Shown: positions 8,119 to 15,708 of the stretch, in pieces
Layout: every line of letters starts with the position of its first letter
Numbering within the stretch: position 1 is the first letter of the stretch
IMG/VR virus record: IMGVR_UViG_3300044858_002790
Span: 1-41,485 of that record
Length of the DNA stretch: 41,485 bases
Source of the DNA: a virus
Reading direction: 5' to 3' (one strand)
Notes under the pieces: generated by a model
The model's input: only the letters and a program-made list of their open reading frames with translations
Databases searched by the model: none
Told to the model about the DNA's origin: nothing
Made by a program: the position numbers and the translations under genes

Positions 8119-8522
8119 ATTTAGAAAACATCTCAACTGATCAAGCTGATCGCATTGTTGGTGCCGGCATCGAACTGATGGCAGCTATCACCGCCGCATT
8201 TGGTTCTGAGGACGGCATCCAAGTGTGGAATGCACTATCAGATACTTTGGGTAACGACTTCAAAAGTGCAATCTTCATGGCAATGCTGCAAGGTAGAACC
8301 TCAGGTGTTGTGGTTGTGCAACCCGCACCTAAATTGAGGGCGGGCACTATGTTTATTGATACAATCAAAGTTATTCGTCAATACACAGGTATGGGGTTGA
8401 AGGATGCCAAAGATTTTGCTGATGAACTGAATGACGGAAGAACAAAGACGGTTGAGATTAAGTTCGATAAGAGGAATGAGTTTATACAAGGCTTGCGTAA
8501 TTGCGGAGTAACTGCAACATGA
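8115..8522 (+). CDS. Protein with ribosomal L7/L12 C-terminal-like domain (135 aa)
   Basis: The last ~55 residues (VIRQYTGMGLKDAKDFADEL...) follow the L7/L12 CTD pattern, in which the KxVRxxTGLGLKEAKxxVE helix contacts translation GTPases. The N-terminal ~75 residues are a separate helical segment unlike the L7/L12 dimerisation domain. It may contact translation factors or simply reuse the fold. The gene starts in an ATGA overlap. Confidence 0.75.
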   Translation: MNLENISTDQADRIVGAGIELMAAITAAFGSEDGIQVWNALSDTLGNDFKSAIFMAMLQGRTSGVVVVQPAPKLRAGTMFIDTIKVIRQYTGMGLKDAKDFADELNDGRTKTVEIKFDKRNEFIQGLRNCGVTAT

Positions 8523-8806
8523 ATAATACAGTATTTAATGGCTCTTCTATCCTAAGTAATTCTCTTGCAAGTGGGAGTTACATTTCTGCCAATACTAGTC
8601 CGACTACAATGACTCTTAAAAATGGTGATGCTCATTTTGAGGGTGATGTGATTATTAAGGGTGTTTCGATTGCTGAAACAATGGAACAAATAAATAAACG
8701 CCTTGCAATTCTGATACCCGATCCTGAGAAATTGGCTAAGTATGAGGCATTGAAGATCGCTTATGACGAATACAAGTTGATTGAGGCATTGCTACATGAA
8801 CCATGA
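8519..8806 (+). CDS. Conserved phage protein with beta-repeat and coiled segment (95 aa)
   Basis: ATG 8519 overlaps the previous TGA; the longer frame from 8501 lacks support. Residues 1-55 are beta-rich and Ser/Thr/Asn-rich (SYISANTSPTTMTLKNG, then FEGDVIIKG), followed by a helix with AILIPDPEKLAKYEALK. This arrangement recurs in T4-like and cyanophage proteins found near structural or accessory genes. It may be a virion-associated or trimeric protein; function unknown. Confidence 0.7.
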   Translation: MNNTVFNGSSILSNSLASGSYISANTSPTTMTLKNGDAHFEGDVIIKGVSIAETMEQINKRLAILIPDPEKLAKYEALKIAYDEYKLIEALLHEP

Positions 8807-8821
8807 CTTTTTGAGGTGGGA

Positions 8822-9034
8822 ATGATTTACTCTGTAAGAATTTGGAATGACGATTTAGGTATCTATTTAGATGAAATGACATTGTGGGCGATGGAGAACT
8901 GCTCTTCATTTCATTTAAACTATTCAGAAGACTATAGTGACACCAATAGCGGTTCGCTGCCAGCTGATACTTTGTATGTGTTCCAATTTAAAAATGAAAG
9001 TGATGCAGTATTTTTTGCACTAAAATGGAAATAA
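8822..9034 (+). CDS. Small paralogue array member 1 (70 aa)
   Basis: ATG 8822 preceded by GAGGTGGGA. First of five adjacent genes whose products share an N-terminal beta segment, an internal Trp-containing helix and a C-terminal FKNESDAVFFALKW-type tail. No biochemical role is known to me. Overlaps the next gene by ten bases. Confidence 0.7.
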   Translation: MIYSVRIWNDDLGIYLDEMTLWAMENCSSFHLNYSEDYSDTNSGSLPADTLYVFQFKNESDAVFFALKWK

Positions 9035-9246
9035 AAGTCACACTCCCATATGATAACGTTTGGACCCCTCTAGATTGGGCGAAAGAAAATTGCCCAAGCT
9101 ATATTACCAATGACGTTAATAAAGAATCCCTTGCCTTCATAAACGTTAATAAAGAATCCCTTGCCTTCATAAGCAAAAGAATTTACATTGATTATTTCTT
9201 TAGTGACGAAAAGGATGCGGTTTTGTTCGCATTGAAATTCAAATGA
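9025..9246 (+). CDS. Small paralogue array member 2 with internal duplication (73 aa)
   Basis: Shares the WAKENC helix and the C-terminal DEKDAVLFALKF motif with its neighbours. Residues around 30-50 contain VNKESLAFI twice in succession, encoded by a perfect tandem 30-nt repeat at 9113-9172. The duplication adds ten residues in frame, so the gene stays intact. Confidence 0.7.
   Translation: MEIKVTLPYDNVWTPLDWAKENCPSYITNDVNKESLAFINVNKESLAFISKRIYIDYFFSDEKDAVLFALKFK
9113..9172 (+). repeat. Perfect tandem duplication, 2 x 30 nt, inside a coding sequence
   Basis: Units at 9113-9142 and 9143-9172 are identical, beginning ACGTTAATAAAGAATCCC. Identity without any drift indicates a very recent slip or recombination event, or strong polymorphism. 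Frame is preserved. Confidence 0.95.
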
Positions 9247-9524
9247 GTGTATTTTATCGATTACCAAACATGGAATGGGATGCTCGGCCTGTTCCAAATT
9301 ATACTATGAAGGATAAGTACGGCACAGATGTGACTTTATGGCGGCACTATAAAGATGAACTAACGGAGATCATCGAGTGGATCCGTGTGCATGAAATTTA
9401 CCCGATGCCTAAAATAGAATTTCACAAAGATGAGGACTACCAAACACTCGAACTAAAAGTTGGTGTGTATATTACATTCATAAATCCGCATGACGAATTA
9501 CTTTTCAGAATGCAATTCTTATGA
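9243..9524 (+). CDS. Small paralogue array member 3 (93 aa)
   Basis: ATGA overlap with member 2. Same layout, ending INPHDELLFRMQF. The N-terminus is longer and includes an RLPNMEWDARPVPNY segment not seen in the others. Function unknown. Confidence 0.7.
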   Translation: MSVFYRLPNMEWDARPVPNYTMKDKYGTDVTLWRHYKDELTEIIEWIRVHEIYPMPKIEFHKDEDYQTLELKVGVYITFINPHDELLFRMQFL

Positions 9525-9703
9525 TATACTGGGAGGTTGTTGTCAAGGCTGGTGCCACTGACGAAGAAGCTTATAATTTCTGCAACAAAAATTTTGGCCC
9601 AGACATCCGGAATAATAAGATGGTTTGGGAATATAAAGGTAAAGGATTGTTTTATATCTATCGAGAAGAAGATGCAGCTTTCTTCATGTTAAAATATGGT
9701 TAA
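9521..9703 (+). CDS. Small paralogue array member 4 (60 aa)
   Basis: Shortest member. ATGA overlap; N-terminus MIYWEVVVKAGATDEEAYNF and C-terminus REEDAAFFMLKY align with the shared pattern of beta strand, helix, beta strand and D-A-x-F-F/L-x-L tail. Function unknown. Confidence 0.7.
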   Translation: MIYWEVVVKAGATDEEAYNFCNKNFGPDIRNNKMVWEYKGKGLFYIYREEDAAFFMLKYG

Positions 9704-9977
9704 TGATCTAAGTAATTATTTCAATGACTGGACGTTGGTCGAACTACTTCCGGGCAGTTTATCTGGTGCATACGGCGCTAAGACACGACGTGACACAGTG
9801 GTTGAATTTTGTGTCGAACATTTCGGAGTACAAGGTGGTTGTTGGGATATATTGTCACAAAGGGATGAAGTCCTCGTTACTACCACCAGAAGGATTATTT
9901 GGAGGTCATATCTCAGATTCAAAGATCCGCAAGATGCACTGTTATTTCGATTACGTTTTAGTGAAATGGTAAAGTAA
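9696..9977 (+). CDS. Small paralogue array member 5 (93 aa)
   Basis: Ends KDPQDALLFRLRFSEMVK, the clearest copy of the shared C-terminal motif; contains VVEFCVEHFG as the family helix. It overlaps member 4 by eight bases and is followed by a promoter, so it closes the array. Similar tails occur at 16074-16337 and 20741-20962. Confidence 0.7.
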   Translation: MVNDLSNYFNDWTLVELLPGSLSGAYGAKTRRDTVVEFCVEHFGVQGGCWDILSQRDEVLVTTTRRIIWRSYLRFKDPQDALLFRLRFSEMVK

Positions 9978-9984
9978 TCAATGG

Positions 9985-10026
9985 GTTACATGCCATCTTG
10001 TGTTTATACCTGCCTTCATGTATAAT
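9985..10026 (+). promoter_or_regulatory. Sigma70-like promoter with GTTAC box
   Basis: GTTAC at 9985-9989, -35 TTGTGT (9998-10003), 17-nt spacer, -10 TATAAT (10021-10026). The -35 is weak but the box-to-35 distance is the same 13 nt seen at four other promoters. Confidence 0.75.
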
Positions 10027-10054
10027 GAGTCAATGGAATTGAAATGGTGATACT

Positions 10055-10294
10055 ATGACAACGCAAGATACAACCAGCCCGGCATATCATTATGCTCGGC
10101 GGAAAGAGAAACAGGAAGCTGAAGATCATCAAACATTTATTGATGGACTAAAGCTATTAGGGTTCAACAAAGCAATGAATACTGTCGTTCAGTTATGTGA
10201 GATTGCGAGTAAGAATCACATTGACGGAGCAATGACTATTCGTGCAGCAGTTATCGCAATACAGGATGAAGAGAATGCCAAACATAGTGCCTGA
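10055..10294 (+). CDS. Hypothetical protein (79 aa)
   Basis: Begins MTTQDTTSPAYHYARRKEKQ; a charged N-terminus followed by helices (FIDGLKLLGFNKAMNTVVQL). First gene after the promoter at 9998. Overlaps the next gene by 20 bases. No family recognised. Confidence 0.65.
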   Translation: MTTQDTTSPAYHYARRKEKQEAEDHQTFIDGLKLLGFNKAMNTVVQLCEIASKNHIDGAMTIRAAVIAIQDEENAKHSA

Positions 10295-10874
10295 AAAGCG
10301 TGATCAGTTAAATCACGTCCTATTCTTAGACTTCGACGGCCCGTTGTTTTCTGACAGGTACATTGTATATCACCCAGATAACCGCAGGCCATACCCAGGT
10401 AACGTTGCAATGCCTGACAACATCAACTACTGGAAGATGGATCCTTTGTCGGTCGATATGCTGAACTTCATGCATGATATATTCGCATTCACCACGGTTG
10501 TTAGTTCATCGTGGAAGCGGTTCGTGAATAAGGAGCAATGTCAAGATCTGTTCGAAGTCAATGGTCTAAAGTTGAATTTGGCTGATGATTGGGCCACGGT
10601 TAGGATGGATACATTTGGCCGCAGACAATGTTGCAGGGCATCTGAGATTGCAGAATACATCGACAGGCACGGCATTGCTGAATATATAATTCTGGATGAT
10701 CCAGGTTCTGGACTGTCACTTGATGACCACGATAACCACACCATGGAAAAGCACCGTATTGTTATGGTCAATCCAGATGTTGGTATCGGATCATACGAGC
10801 ATCGTCAGATGATGAAGATTATTAATAGTTGGGCTGGTATTCCTGAGAGCCCTTTGAGTAGATTGTGGGGGTAA
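10275..10874 (+). CDS. HAD-superfamily hydrolase, Swiss-Army-Knife RNA-repair type (199 aa)
   Basis: HAD motif I LFLDFDGPLF gives nucleophile D19 and D21; motif II is VVSSSW, and ILDDPGSGL with a downstream Asp pair supplies the acidic motif. The spacing matches the HAD domains described in Swiss Army Knife RNA repair proteins, which remove 3'-terminal phosphates. I choose ATG 10275 because GTG 10242 and ATG 10266 lie deep inside the upstream gene; this is not certain. It would fit with the RNA ligases and Pnk in the same window. Confidence 0.75.
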   Translation: MPNIVPEKRDQLNHVLFLDFDGPLFSDRYIVYHPDNRRPYPGNVAMPDNINYWKMDPLSVDMLNFMHDIFAFTTVVSSSWKRFVNKEQCQDLFEVNGLKLNLADDWATVRMDTFGRRQCCRASEIAEYIDRHGIAEYIILDDPGSGLSLDDHDNHTMEKHRIVMVNPDVGIGSYEHRQMMKIINSWAGIPESPLSRLWG

Positions 10875-11113
10875 TGATGTTACAAGGATGGGAATGTCCA
10901 AAATGTAAAGCGGTTATGGGCCCTGCAGAGAAGGTGTGCGTTAATTGTAAGGGTAGTATGCATTTCCCTTACACATATGATCCCTTGCACCCTGCATTCC
11001 AACCATATATTCACGATAACACACAATGTCTTGTTTGCGGTGGTTGGCATCATGGACTACCTTGCCCAAGATTTAATGTAACTTGTGAGTCTAATGTAAA
11101 GGATGAAAAATGA
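10874..11113 (+). CDS. Zinc-ribbon protein (79 aa)
   Basis: Starts at TAATG overlapping the HAD stop. CPKC and CVNC in the first 30 residues form a rubredoxin-like knuckle pair; a second set (QCLVCGGWHHGLPC) lies in the C-terminal half. Probably binds two zinc ions. Function unknown. Confidence 0.7.
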   Translation: MMLQGWECPKCKAVMGPAEKVCVNCKGSMHFPYTYDPLHPAFQPYIHDNTQCLVCGGWHHGLPCPRFNVTCESNVKDEK

Positions 11114-11418
11114 ATATTGAGAAAGCGCTATCATCTGCAGTACTTATGTCGGATCCGGATTCAGGAGCCATGAAACGAGTTAGCCCCAGAAATTCCACCT
11201 CAATGCTGACAAGAGTTCTTGAACATTTGAATGAAACGGGCGAACTAGGAATTTTGCTTCTGAAGGATGATGAATTGAGAATTTGGTGGGGTGAGTGTCA
11301 GCGTAAAAAAGCTGAACAAGCGATAAAAGATGCTGCAATCGAAAAGCTAAAGCGTGAATTTAGTGATCAAGAGCGTGAATTTATATACAATTATATGCAA
11401 ATGGAAGGACGAGTGTGA
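11110..11418 (+). CDS. Hypothetical helical protein (102 aa)
   Basis: ATGA overlap with the preceding gene. Mainly charged helices (ECQRKKAEQAIKDAAIEK; REFSDQEREFIYNYMQ). No motif recognised. Its stop overlaps the GTG of the next gene. Confidence 0.65.
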   Translation: MNIEKALSSAVLMSDPDSGAMKRVSPRNSTSMLTRVLEHLNETGELGILLLKDDELRIWWGECQRKKAEQAIKDAAIEKLKREFSDQEREFIYNYMQMEGRV

Positions 11419-11681
11419 GAAGGATAGTATGCGCTGCCATTAGACACAAGAATGGTGACATTATTATAGGCCCGCGGCACTTCGATTCCACCATGCACAA
11501 GCAAATCGATCAGTACAAGCTGATTCATATTGACTGGAGAAGGGCAGAACAAGGATTCATTGACACGTGGGGAGACTTCTTAACACGAGAAGAAGCGCTT
11601 CAGAGGGCAGTTGAATGTGAGCAAATGACAGAAAAAAGAACATATCCACCACACAAACTGTATAGTGAGGATTTATATTGA
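11415..11681 (+). CDS. Conserved phage protein, GPRHFD family (88 aa)
   Basis: GTG start in a GTGA overlap, with GGACGA upstream. VCAAIRHKNGDIIIGPRHFD followed by a Trp-Gly-Asp-Phe-Leu-Thr-Arg-Glu-Glu-Ala segment is a pattern widespread in phages and never characterised, to my knowledge. The EEALQRAVE helix resembles that of small adaptor-like proteins. Confidence 0.7.
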   Translation: MRRIVCAAIRHKNGDIIIGPRHFDSTMHKQIDQYKLIHIDWRRAEQGFIDTWGDFLTREEALQRAVECEQMTEKRTYPPHKLYSEDLY

Positions 11682-11682
11682 C

Positions 11683-12255
11683 ATGGTTACTAAGACGATA
11701 AAATTTACAGTAAGAATTCCCGATTGGCTTTACCGCTATCGATGGAAAAACGTCAAGGGTTGGCTGCTGTTCTACATCAAACCTTACCGGTGCGCTGATT
11801 GTGGCACCAGAATGAACTTTAGTTGGTTCGATATTTGGCTGCCAGCCGGTAAGCTGCCACGCAGACTTGGTGTGTCGTACAACTTACCCAACTTGGAATG
11901 CCTTTGCCCTAAATGTACTCTGAAAAGATTGGATACAATGGTTGCAAATCCATTATTTGACATTTATCAAGAAAGGGAGCATTATAATATTCAAGATACC
12001 TGTGATGTTTGCGGCGAAAAGAAAACATCATATAAAGCAATCAGGATGTCGAATGCAAGTTCCATCGACAGTATAAGGTTTTGCACAGGTGGATCTTGGA
12101 ATGGTCATCATGTTTGTTTGGACTGCACTAAGACAGCATTTGAACATGGTGAAATGAGTTCGAGTATTTACATGCAATATAGAGGTAAGAGTGTTCCGCA
12201 AAATGGCAGGGGGCTACCAGTCGTAGATGGGCATGTTAAGTTTCCAGACCGATAG
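11683..12255 (+). CDS. Protein with two zinc-finger clusters (190 aa)
   Basis: Two separated Cys sets are visible: CADC with CPKC, and CDVC with CLDC, each typical of a treble-clef finger. ATG 11683 is taken as start; the GTG at 11665 is a poor alternative. The spacing to GAGGA is long, so the start is uncertain. Possibly a nucleic-acid-binding or HNH-like degenerate protein; no catalytic His-Asn-His is evident. Confidence 0.65.
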   Translation: MVTKTIKFTVRIPDWLYRYRWKNVKGWLLFYIKPYRCADCGTRMNFSWFDIWLPAGKLPRRLGVSYNLPNLECLCPKCTLKRLDTMVANPLFDIYQEREHYNIQDTCDVCGEKKTSYKAIRMSNASSIDSIRFCTGGSWNGHHVCLDCTKTAFEHGEMSSSIYMQYRGKSVPQNGRGLPVVDGHVKFPDR

Positions 12256-12284
12256 TTCGGAATACAAATTTTTTAAGGATTATT

Positions 12285-13061
12285 ATGGCACATGCATTAG
12301 AATTTCGTAAAGGTGGCATTCTCATACACCATGAGTGGGTTTATGATGATGAAAAGGGGAAAGGTCAATATGTCGAGAAAGATATAACCGACAATTGGTT
12401 TCATCGTCGTGACTTACCTTGCAAGCTAGGACCAGGCGTCACGTTAAATGATGTGTTCTTGTTTGTTGATCGTGAACCGGAGATTTGCGACATGATATTT
12501 GTCAATTCGTTCGCCAAAGCATTGTGGCAGGATTGGAAGAAGGTTTTCCATCAAACCAGGATCATGCGGCCGACGGATCACTATAGTCCAGACGACATTG
12601 AATTTTTGGAGTTGTACTGGAATCCTGAGATACACAATTGGGATGGTGTTGATGAAATCGATGGCGCAGAAAGTCCATGCTGCCATGGTTTGGGATATGA
12701 ACTGCGTGAAGATAAGTTTGAGAAGTGGCAAGATACTCCATTCTTCAACAAAGGATATCGGATACCTTGGGCAATCGACTTTGCTCCACTAATTACATTG
12801 ATCGATCTGCCTATCCTGCTGAATGAGAAGTTTGAAATCAGAGATGATTGGCGTAAGCACAAGAATGACATGAGTAACGTACCCAAACTTCTATCGTGCA
12901 ACAAGAAGTTTTCATTTGAGCAAATAATTGGTGGACTGCTCTGGGAATTGTCATTCTATGGAACTGAGGATGAAAAGACTGCAAAGTGTGACGAATTAAA
13001 TAGTATGGCGGAGGAACTAGAATTGACACAAAATACAGAAGGGAATATAATCAACAAATGA
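12285..13061 (+). CDS. Hypothetical protein (258 aa)
   Basis: Good ribosome site (TTAAGGATT) and ATG 12285. Acidic, Trp-rich sequence (MAHALEFRKGGILIHHEWVY) with no recognisable domain. The length and position in a conserved run make it a genuine gene. Its 3' end overlaps the next gene (ATGA). Confidence 0.65.
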   Translation: MAHALEFRKGGILIHHEWVYDDEKGKGQYVEKDITDNWFHRRDLPCKLGPGVTLNDVFLFVDREPEICDMIFVNSFAKALWQDWKKVFHQTRIMRPTDHYSPDDIEFLELYWNPEIHNWDGVDEIDGAESPCCHGLGYELREDKFEKWQDTPFFNKGYRIPWAIDFAPLITLIDLPILLNEKFEIRDDWRKHKNDMSNVPKLLSCNKKFSFEQIIGGLLWELSFYGTEDEKTAKCDELNSMAEELELTQNTEGNIINK

Positions 13062-13312
13062 ACAATACAAGAGATTTTTTTGAACAGGATCTGGCTGTTG
13101 ATGATTGGGTTCTTTTCGGAACTCCAATGGACAAAGGTCGAGGGTTTTATGTTGGTAAAATTGTTAAATTTAACCCCAAGAAAGTGCTGGTTAAATATGA
13201 CAAGGGCGCAAGAGCGACAGGTCAAACCTCAGAAACATTACTCTATAGTGAAGAGATGTTTAAAATTGATGAGCATTTAATGATGTTGTATCTTTTGAAA
13301 AGGAAAGTTTAA
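13058..13312 (+). CDS. Hypothetical protein, possible SH3-like fold (84 aa)
   Basis: ATGA overlap. Contains DWVLFGTPMDKGRGFYVGKI followed by VLVKYDKG, a beta-barrel-like alternation reminiscent of small SH3/KOW folds that bind RNA or protein. Assignment is only by pattern. Confidence 0.55.
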   Translation: MNNTRDFFEQDLAVDDWVLFGTPMDKGRGFYVGKIVKFNPKKVLVKYDKGARATGQTSETLLYSEEMFKIDEHLMMLYLLKRKV

Positions 13313-13665
13313 TGAAGAAAAGCCAGATTGTCGAAGCTCTACATCAGGGCATTTGTACTGTAACTTTCACTAAAGTTAATGGTGATGAGCGAGTGATGCA
13401 ATGCACATTAAGTAGTGAAATGATTCCACCGTCGGAAGCTATTCGGCTGGCAAACTTGATGCCCGAGCCTAAAGTCAAGGAAGTTGTTGTCAATAATACT
13501 ATGACTAATCAGTCGCTTCTATCGCAACTTGCACAATTGCCGCCTGGTCGCAAAGTCAATGAGAATTTGGTCAATGTGTATGTCCCCGATGTTGGTAATT
13601 GGAGATCATTCCGTGTTGATAGCGTAAAGAGTTTTGTTAATGCAATAGGAGAAGAACTAGTATGA
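13312..13665 (+). CDS. WYL_2/DUF2693-type SH3-fold protein (117 aa)
   Basis: VTFTKVNGDERVMQCTL near residue 17 and a C-terminal WRSFRVDSVKSF segment are hallmarks of the phage WYL_2 (DUF2693) family, with an Sm/SH3-like beta barrel thought to bind a ligand or nucleic acid. The central 25 residues (NNTMTNQSLLSQLAQLPPG) form a variable linker insertion. Confidence 0.8.
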   Translation: MKKSQIVEALHQGICTVTFTKVNGDERVMQCTLSSEMIPPSEAIRLANLMPEPKVKEVVVNNTMTNQSLLSQLAQLPPGRKVNENLVNVYVPDVGNWRSFRVDSVKSFVNAIGEELV

Positions 13666-13925
13666 GTAAATTGATTGTTGTACCATCGAGTGCTGCTGAT
13701 CGTAAAGATATCAAAACTAAGGTGCGGGAAGCTACTGACTGCTTGGTTCGTGTTGAGGGTGAGAAGGAGCAGATCAAAGCCATCGTTGAGCTGGTCGCAG
13801 AAAAATACGAGCTGCCAAAAGCATTTGTTAATCGTCTAATCAAGACTGCATATAAGGCTGACTTCGATAAGAATGTGGCAACTGAGGCAGATTTCCAAGA
13901 ACTTTTTGAGGCAGTAATGCAGTAA
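13662..13925 (+). CDS. DsbA-like small DNA-binding protein (87 aa)
   Basis: Length and spacing match T4 DsbA (89 aa), a dsDNA-binding protein that acts at late promoters: REATDCLVRVEGEKEQIKAI, then FVNRLIKTAYKADF and a C-terminal acidic helix FQELFEAVMQ. In T4, dsbA lies near rnh; here rnh is 2.7 kb downstream. The call is by pattern only. It would fit with the TATAAATA late boxes at the endonuclease genes. Confidence 0.6.
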   Translation: MSKLIVVPSSAADRKDIKTKVREATDCLVRVEGEKEQIKAIVELVAEKYELPKAFVNRLIKTAYKADFDKNVATEADFQELFEAVMQ

Positions 13926-15115
13926 TGGCTAGACAAGCGAAAGCTAATAAAACCCAAGCACGTGTTAAGCTACACGTAAAGGCTCGCAAGGCCGCTTGGG
14001 AGAACAATGAACCAGAAATTTCTCCAATGGATTATTCTGGCTCACTTGTCAGGCTATTAAACTTTCATAATGCCGAAGTTGATGATAAACTTAAGCAGGG
14101 TTGGGCATTGGCATATTGGAAAGGCCAAAAGAAAAACATCAAAGGACTGTCATCGATCAAAGAAGGTCGATTCAGGCAAGTTGGTGTATTAATTCGACAG
14201 CTCGACCGTGGCGCTGCACTAGACGAAACTCATCTTGCATTCATTGAGAACAAGTACAAGGAGTTGATCAAAGAAGTCGAAGTTGAGAAAGAAGTTGTTA
14301 AGGGCGTTAGTGTCAAACCCAATGTGCAAGACTATATCAAGGCTCAAGTGTCGGCTCATGTTGCAGAGCTAGATAATGCATTGGATAAATTCTGTATCGA
14401 TGAAACCGCATTTGATGTTACCGCATATTTGAAGAATGCACAAGTTACTGCTGTTGTATCGAAACGGGTAGGGTTGGCATTTCAGCATCATTTGGATGAA
14501 TTCAAATCTGTTGCGTTAGCTCGTGAAAGAGCAGTAGAGTTGAAAAAGTTGAAGATCAAAGAAGATGCAATGACACCAGAGCAACTGTATGCGGTCGATA
14601 TGAATTCTCAAATGATCGAAGCGTATAGCCATTATGGTACTGTTAAGTTGCGGCACATAATTGAATTCATTGAATCAATAATCAAAGATTGTGGTATTGC
14701 AGCAATGAAGGCGAAGGTAACAAAGGCTCCAAGGGTTAAGAAAGAAAAGCCTGCTGCGGTATTGGTTGCCAAGCTGAGGTGGTTGCCCGAATTCCCTGTA
14801 TTAGGATTGAAGTCTGTTCGCCCAGAAAAGATTGTTGTGTCGGACGCATTGTATTTGTATGATACTGTTAAGCGGAGAATCATTCGATACATTGCACAAG
14901 ACGGTATGTTGTTGTCAGTCAAGGGATCGACTATTATGAACTTCGACCCCACAAAGTCAGGCAGTAAGATTTTGAGAAAGCCTGAGCTGCAGTTGAAGGG
15001 TGTTAGTGATATGACAAAGCGCCCAATCAATGAGTGGTTTAACACAATCAAGGCAACATCTGGTATTGCCAGAGGTAGAACATCAGAAAGCATGATCATT
15101 TTAGGTATTTACTAA
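13925..15115 (+). CDS. Conserved phage protein (396 aa)
   Basis: TAATG start directly after the DsbA-like gene. Highly basic N-terminus (MARQAKANKTQARVKLHVKA), a helical middle including an EVEVEKEVV segment, and a C-terminal domain with YLYDTVKRRIIRYIAQDG and ILGIY. A basic hinge (KVTKAPRVKKEKP) separates the halves. No family is recognised with certainty; DNA- or RNA-binding is plausible from the charge. Confidence 0.7.
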   Translation: MARQAKANKTQARVKLHVKARKAAWENNEPEISPMDYSGSLVRLLNFHNAEVDDKLKQGWALAYWKGQKKNIKGLSSIKEGRFRQVGVLIRQLDRGAALDETHLAFIENKYKELIKEVEVEKEVVKGVSVKPNVQDYIKAQVSAHVAELDNALDKFCIDETAFDVTAYLKNAQVTAVVSKRVGLAFQHHLDEFKSVALARERAVELKKLKIKEDAMTPEQLYAVDMNSQMIEAYSHYGTVKLRHIIEFIESIIKDCGIAAMKAKVTKAPRVKKEKPAAVLVAKLRWLPEFPVLGLKSVRPEKIVVSDALYLYDTVKRRIIRYIAQDGMLLSVKGSTIMNFDPTKSGSKILRKPELQLKGVSDMTKRPINEWFNTIKATSGIARGRTSESMIILGIY

Positions 15116-15125
15116 GGAGAAGCAA

Positions 15126-15329
15126 ATGAGTGAGAGTTTTAGGAATCATCCAAACAACCCAGCTTGCCAGCCATTCAACATCAATGGCTCGAAGTGTAAG
15201 AGCAAGCGTATGACGGCATGGAACCCCAACAGCCCGAATTACTTCCTCAACAAGGGGTCTAAGAAGACCAAGGCAGCATTCACGCAGGAGGATGCAGTTG
15301 CTGAGGTTGTAGCAGAGGTGCAACCGTGA
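15126..15329 (+). CDS. Small basic protein (67 aa)
   Basis: AAGGAGAAGCAA precedes the ATG. Asn/Pro/Lys-rich N-terminus (FRNHPNNPACQPFNINGSKC) and acidic tail (DAVAEVVAEVQP). Low complexity, no family recognised. Confidence 0.65.
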   Translation: MSESFRNHPNNPACQPFNINGSKCKSKRMTAWNPNSPNYFLNKGSKKTKAAFTQEDAVAEVVAEVQP

Positions 15330-15532
15330 GGTATCATGTGCTTGTGAAAGAGCTGTGTTCTAATGCAATGGTCACAGTTATTGTTGATTCACATTCGAGG
15401 TTGGATGCACTTATTTTTGCAGAAGCTAAGACATTCGGCGGCTCTGCGATTGGTGTCAAGGACGATGCGCCTGTTGATTTGCACATGCATGGCACAATTC
15501 TACCAGCAGAAAAATTTTGGAGGGTAAGCTAA
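15326..15532 (+). CDS. Hypothetical protein (68 aa)
   Basis: GTG start overlapping the previous TGA (GTGA). Beta-alpha-beta pattern MRYHVLVKELCSNAMVTVIV then RLDALIFAEAKTFGG; similar to small phage proteins of unknown role. Stop overlaps the next start. Confidence 0.65.
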   Translation: MRYHVLVKELCSNAMVTVIVDSHSRLDALIFAEAKTFGGSAIGVKDDAPVDLHMHGTILPAEKFWRVS

Positions 15533-15708
15533 TGAGCGAAGTATTTGAAAATGAAGCAGTGCAGACAGTAGAGCCACAACAAACATTGGCGCAGTTGATT
15601 CAGCCCGCACGTGGTAAAGATGAGAAGTATGAAGATTATGTAGTTCGCCGCAGGTCTGCCAATAAGGTCCTTAAGGAATATCTCCGTGGAAAAGTACAAG
15701 TATCATAA
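15532..15708 (+). CDS. Hypothetical protein (58 aa)
   Basis: GGAGGGTAAGC lies just before ATG 15532 (TAATG with the previous stop); the TTG at 15517 is not needed. Acidic first half, basic second (VVRRRSANKVLKEYLRGK). No family recognised. Confidence 0.65.
   Translation: MSEVFENEAVQTVEPQQTLAQLIQPARGKDEKYEDYVVRRRSANKVLKEYLRGKVQVS

Noticed and set aside
8822-9977. CRISPR-like or other repeat array
   Set aside because: Similarity is at protein level between adjacent genes; the only exact DNA repeat is a single 30-nt tandem duplication. No spacer-repeat pattern anywhere.
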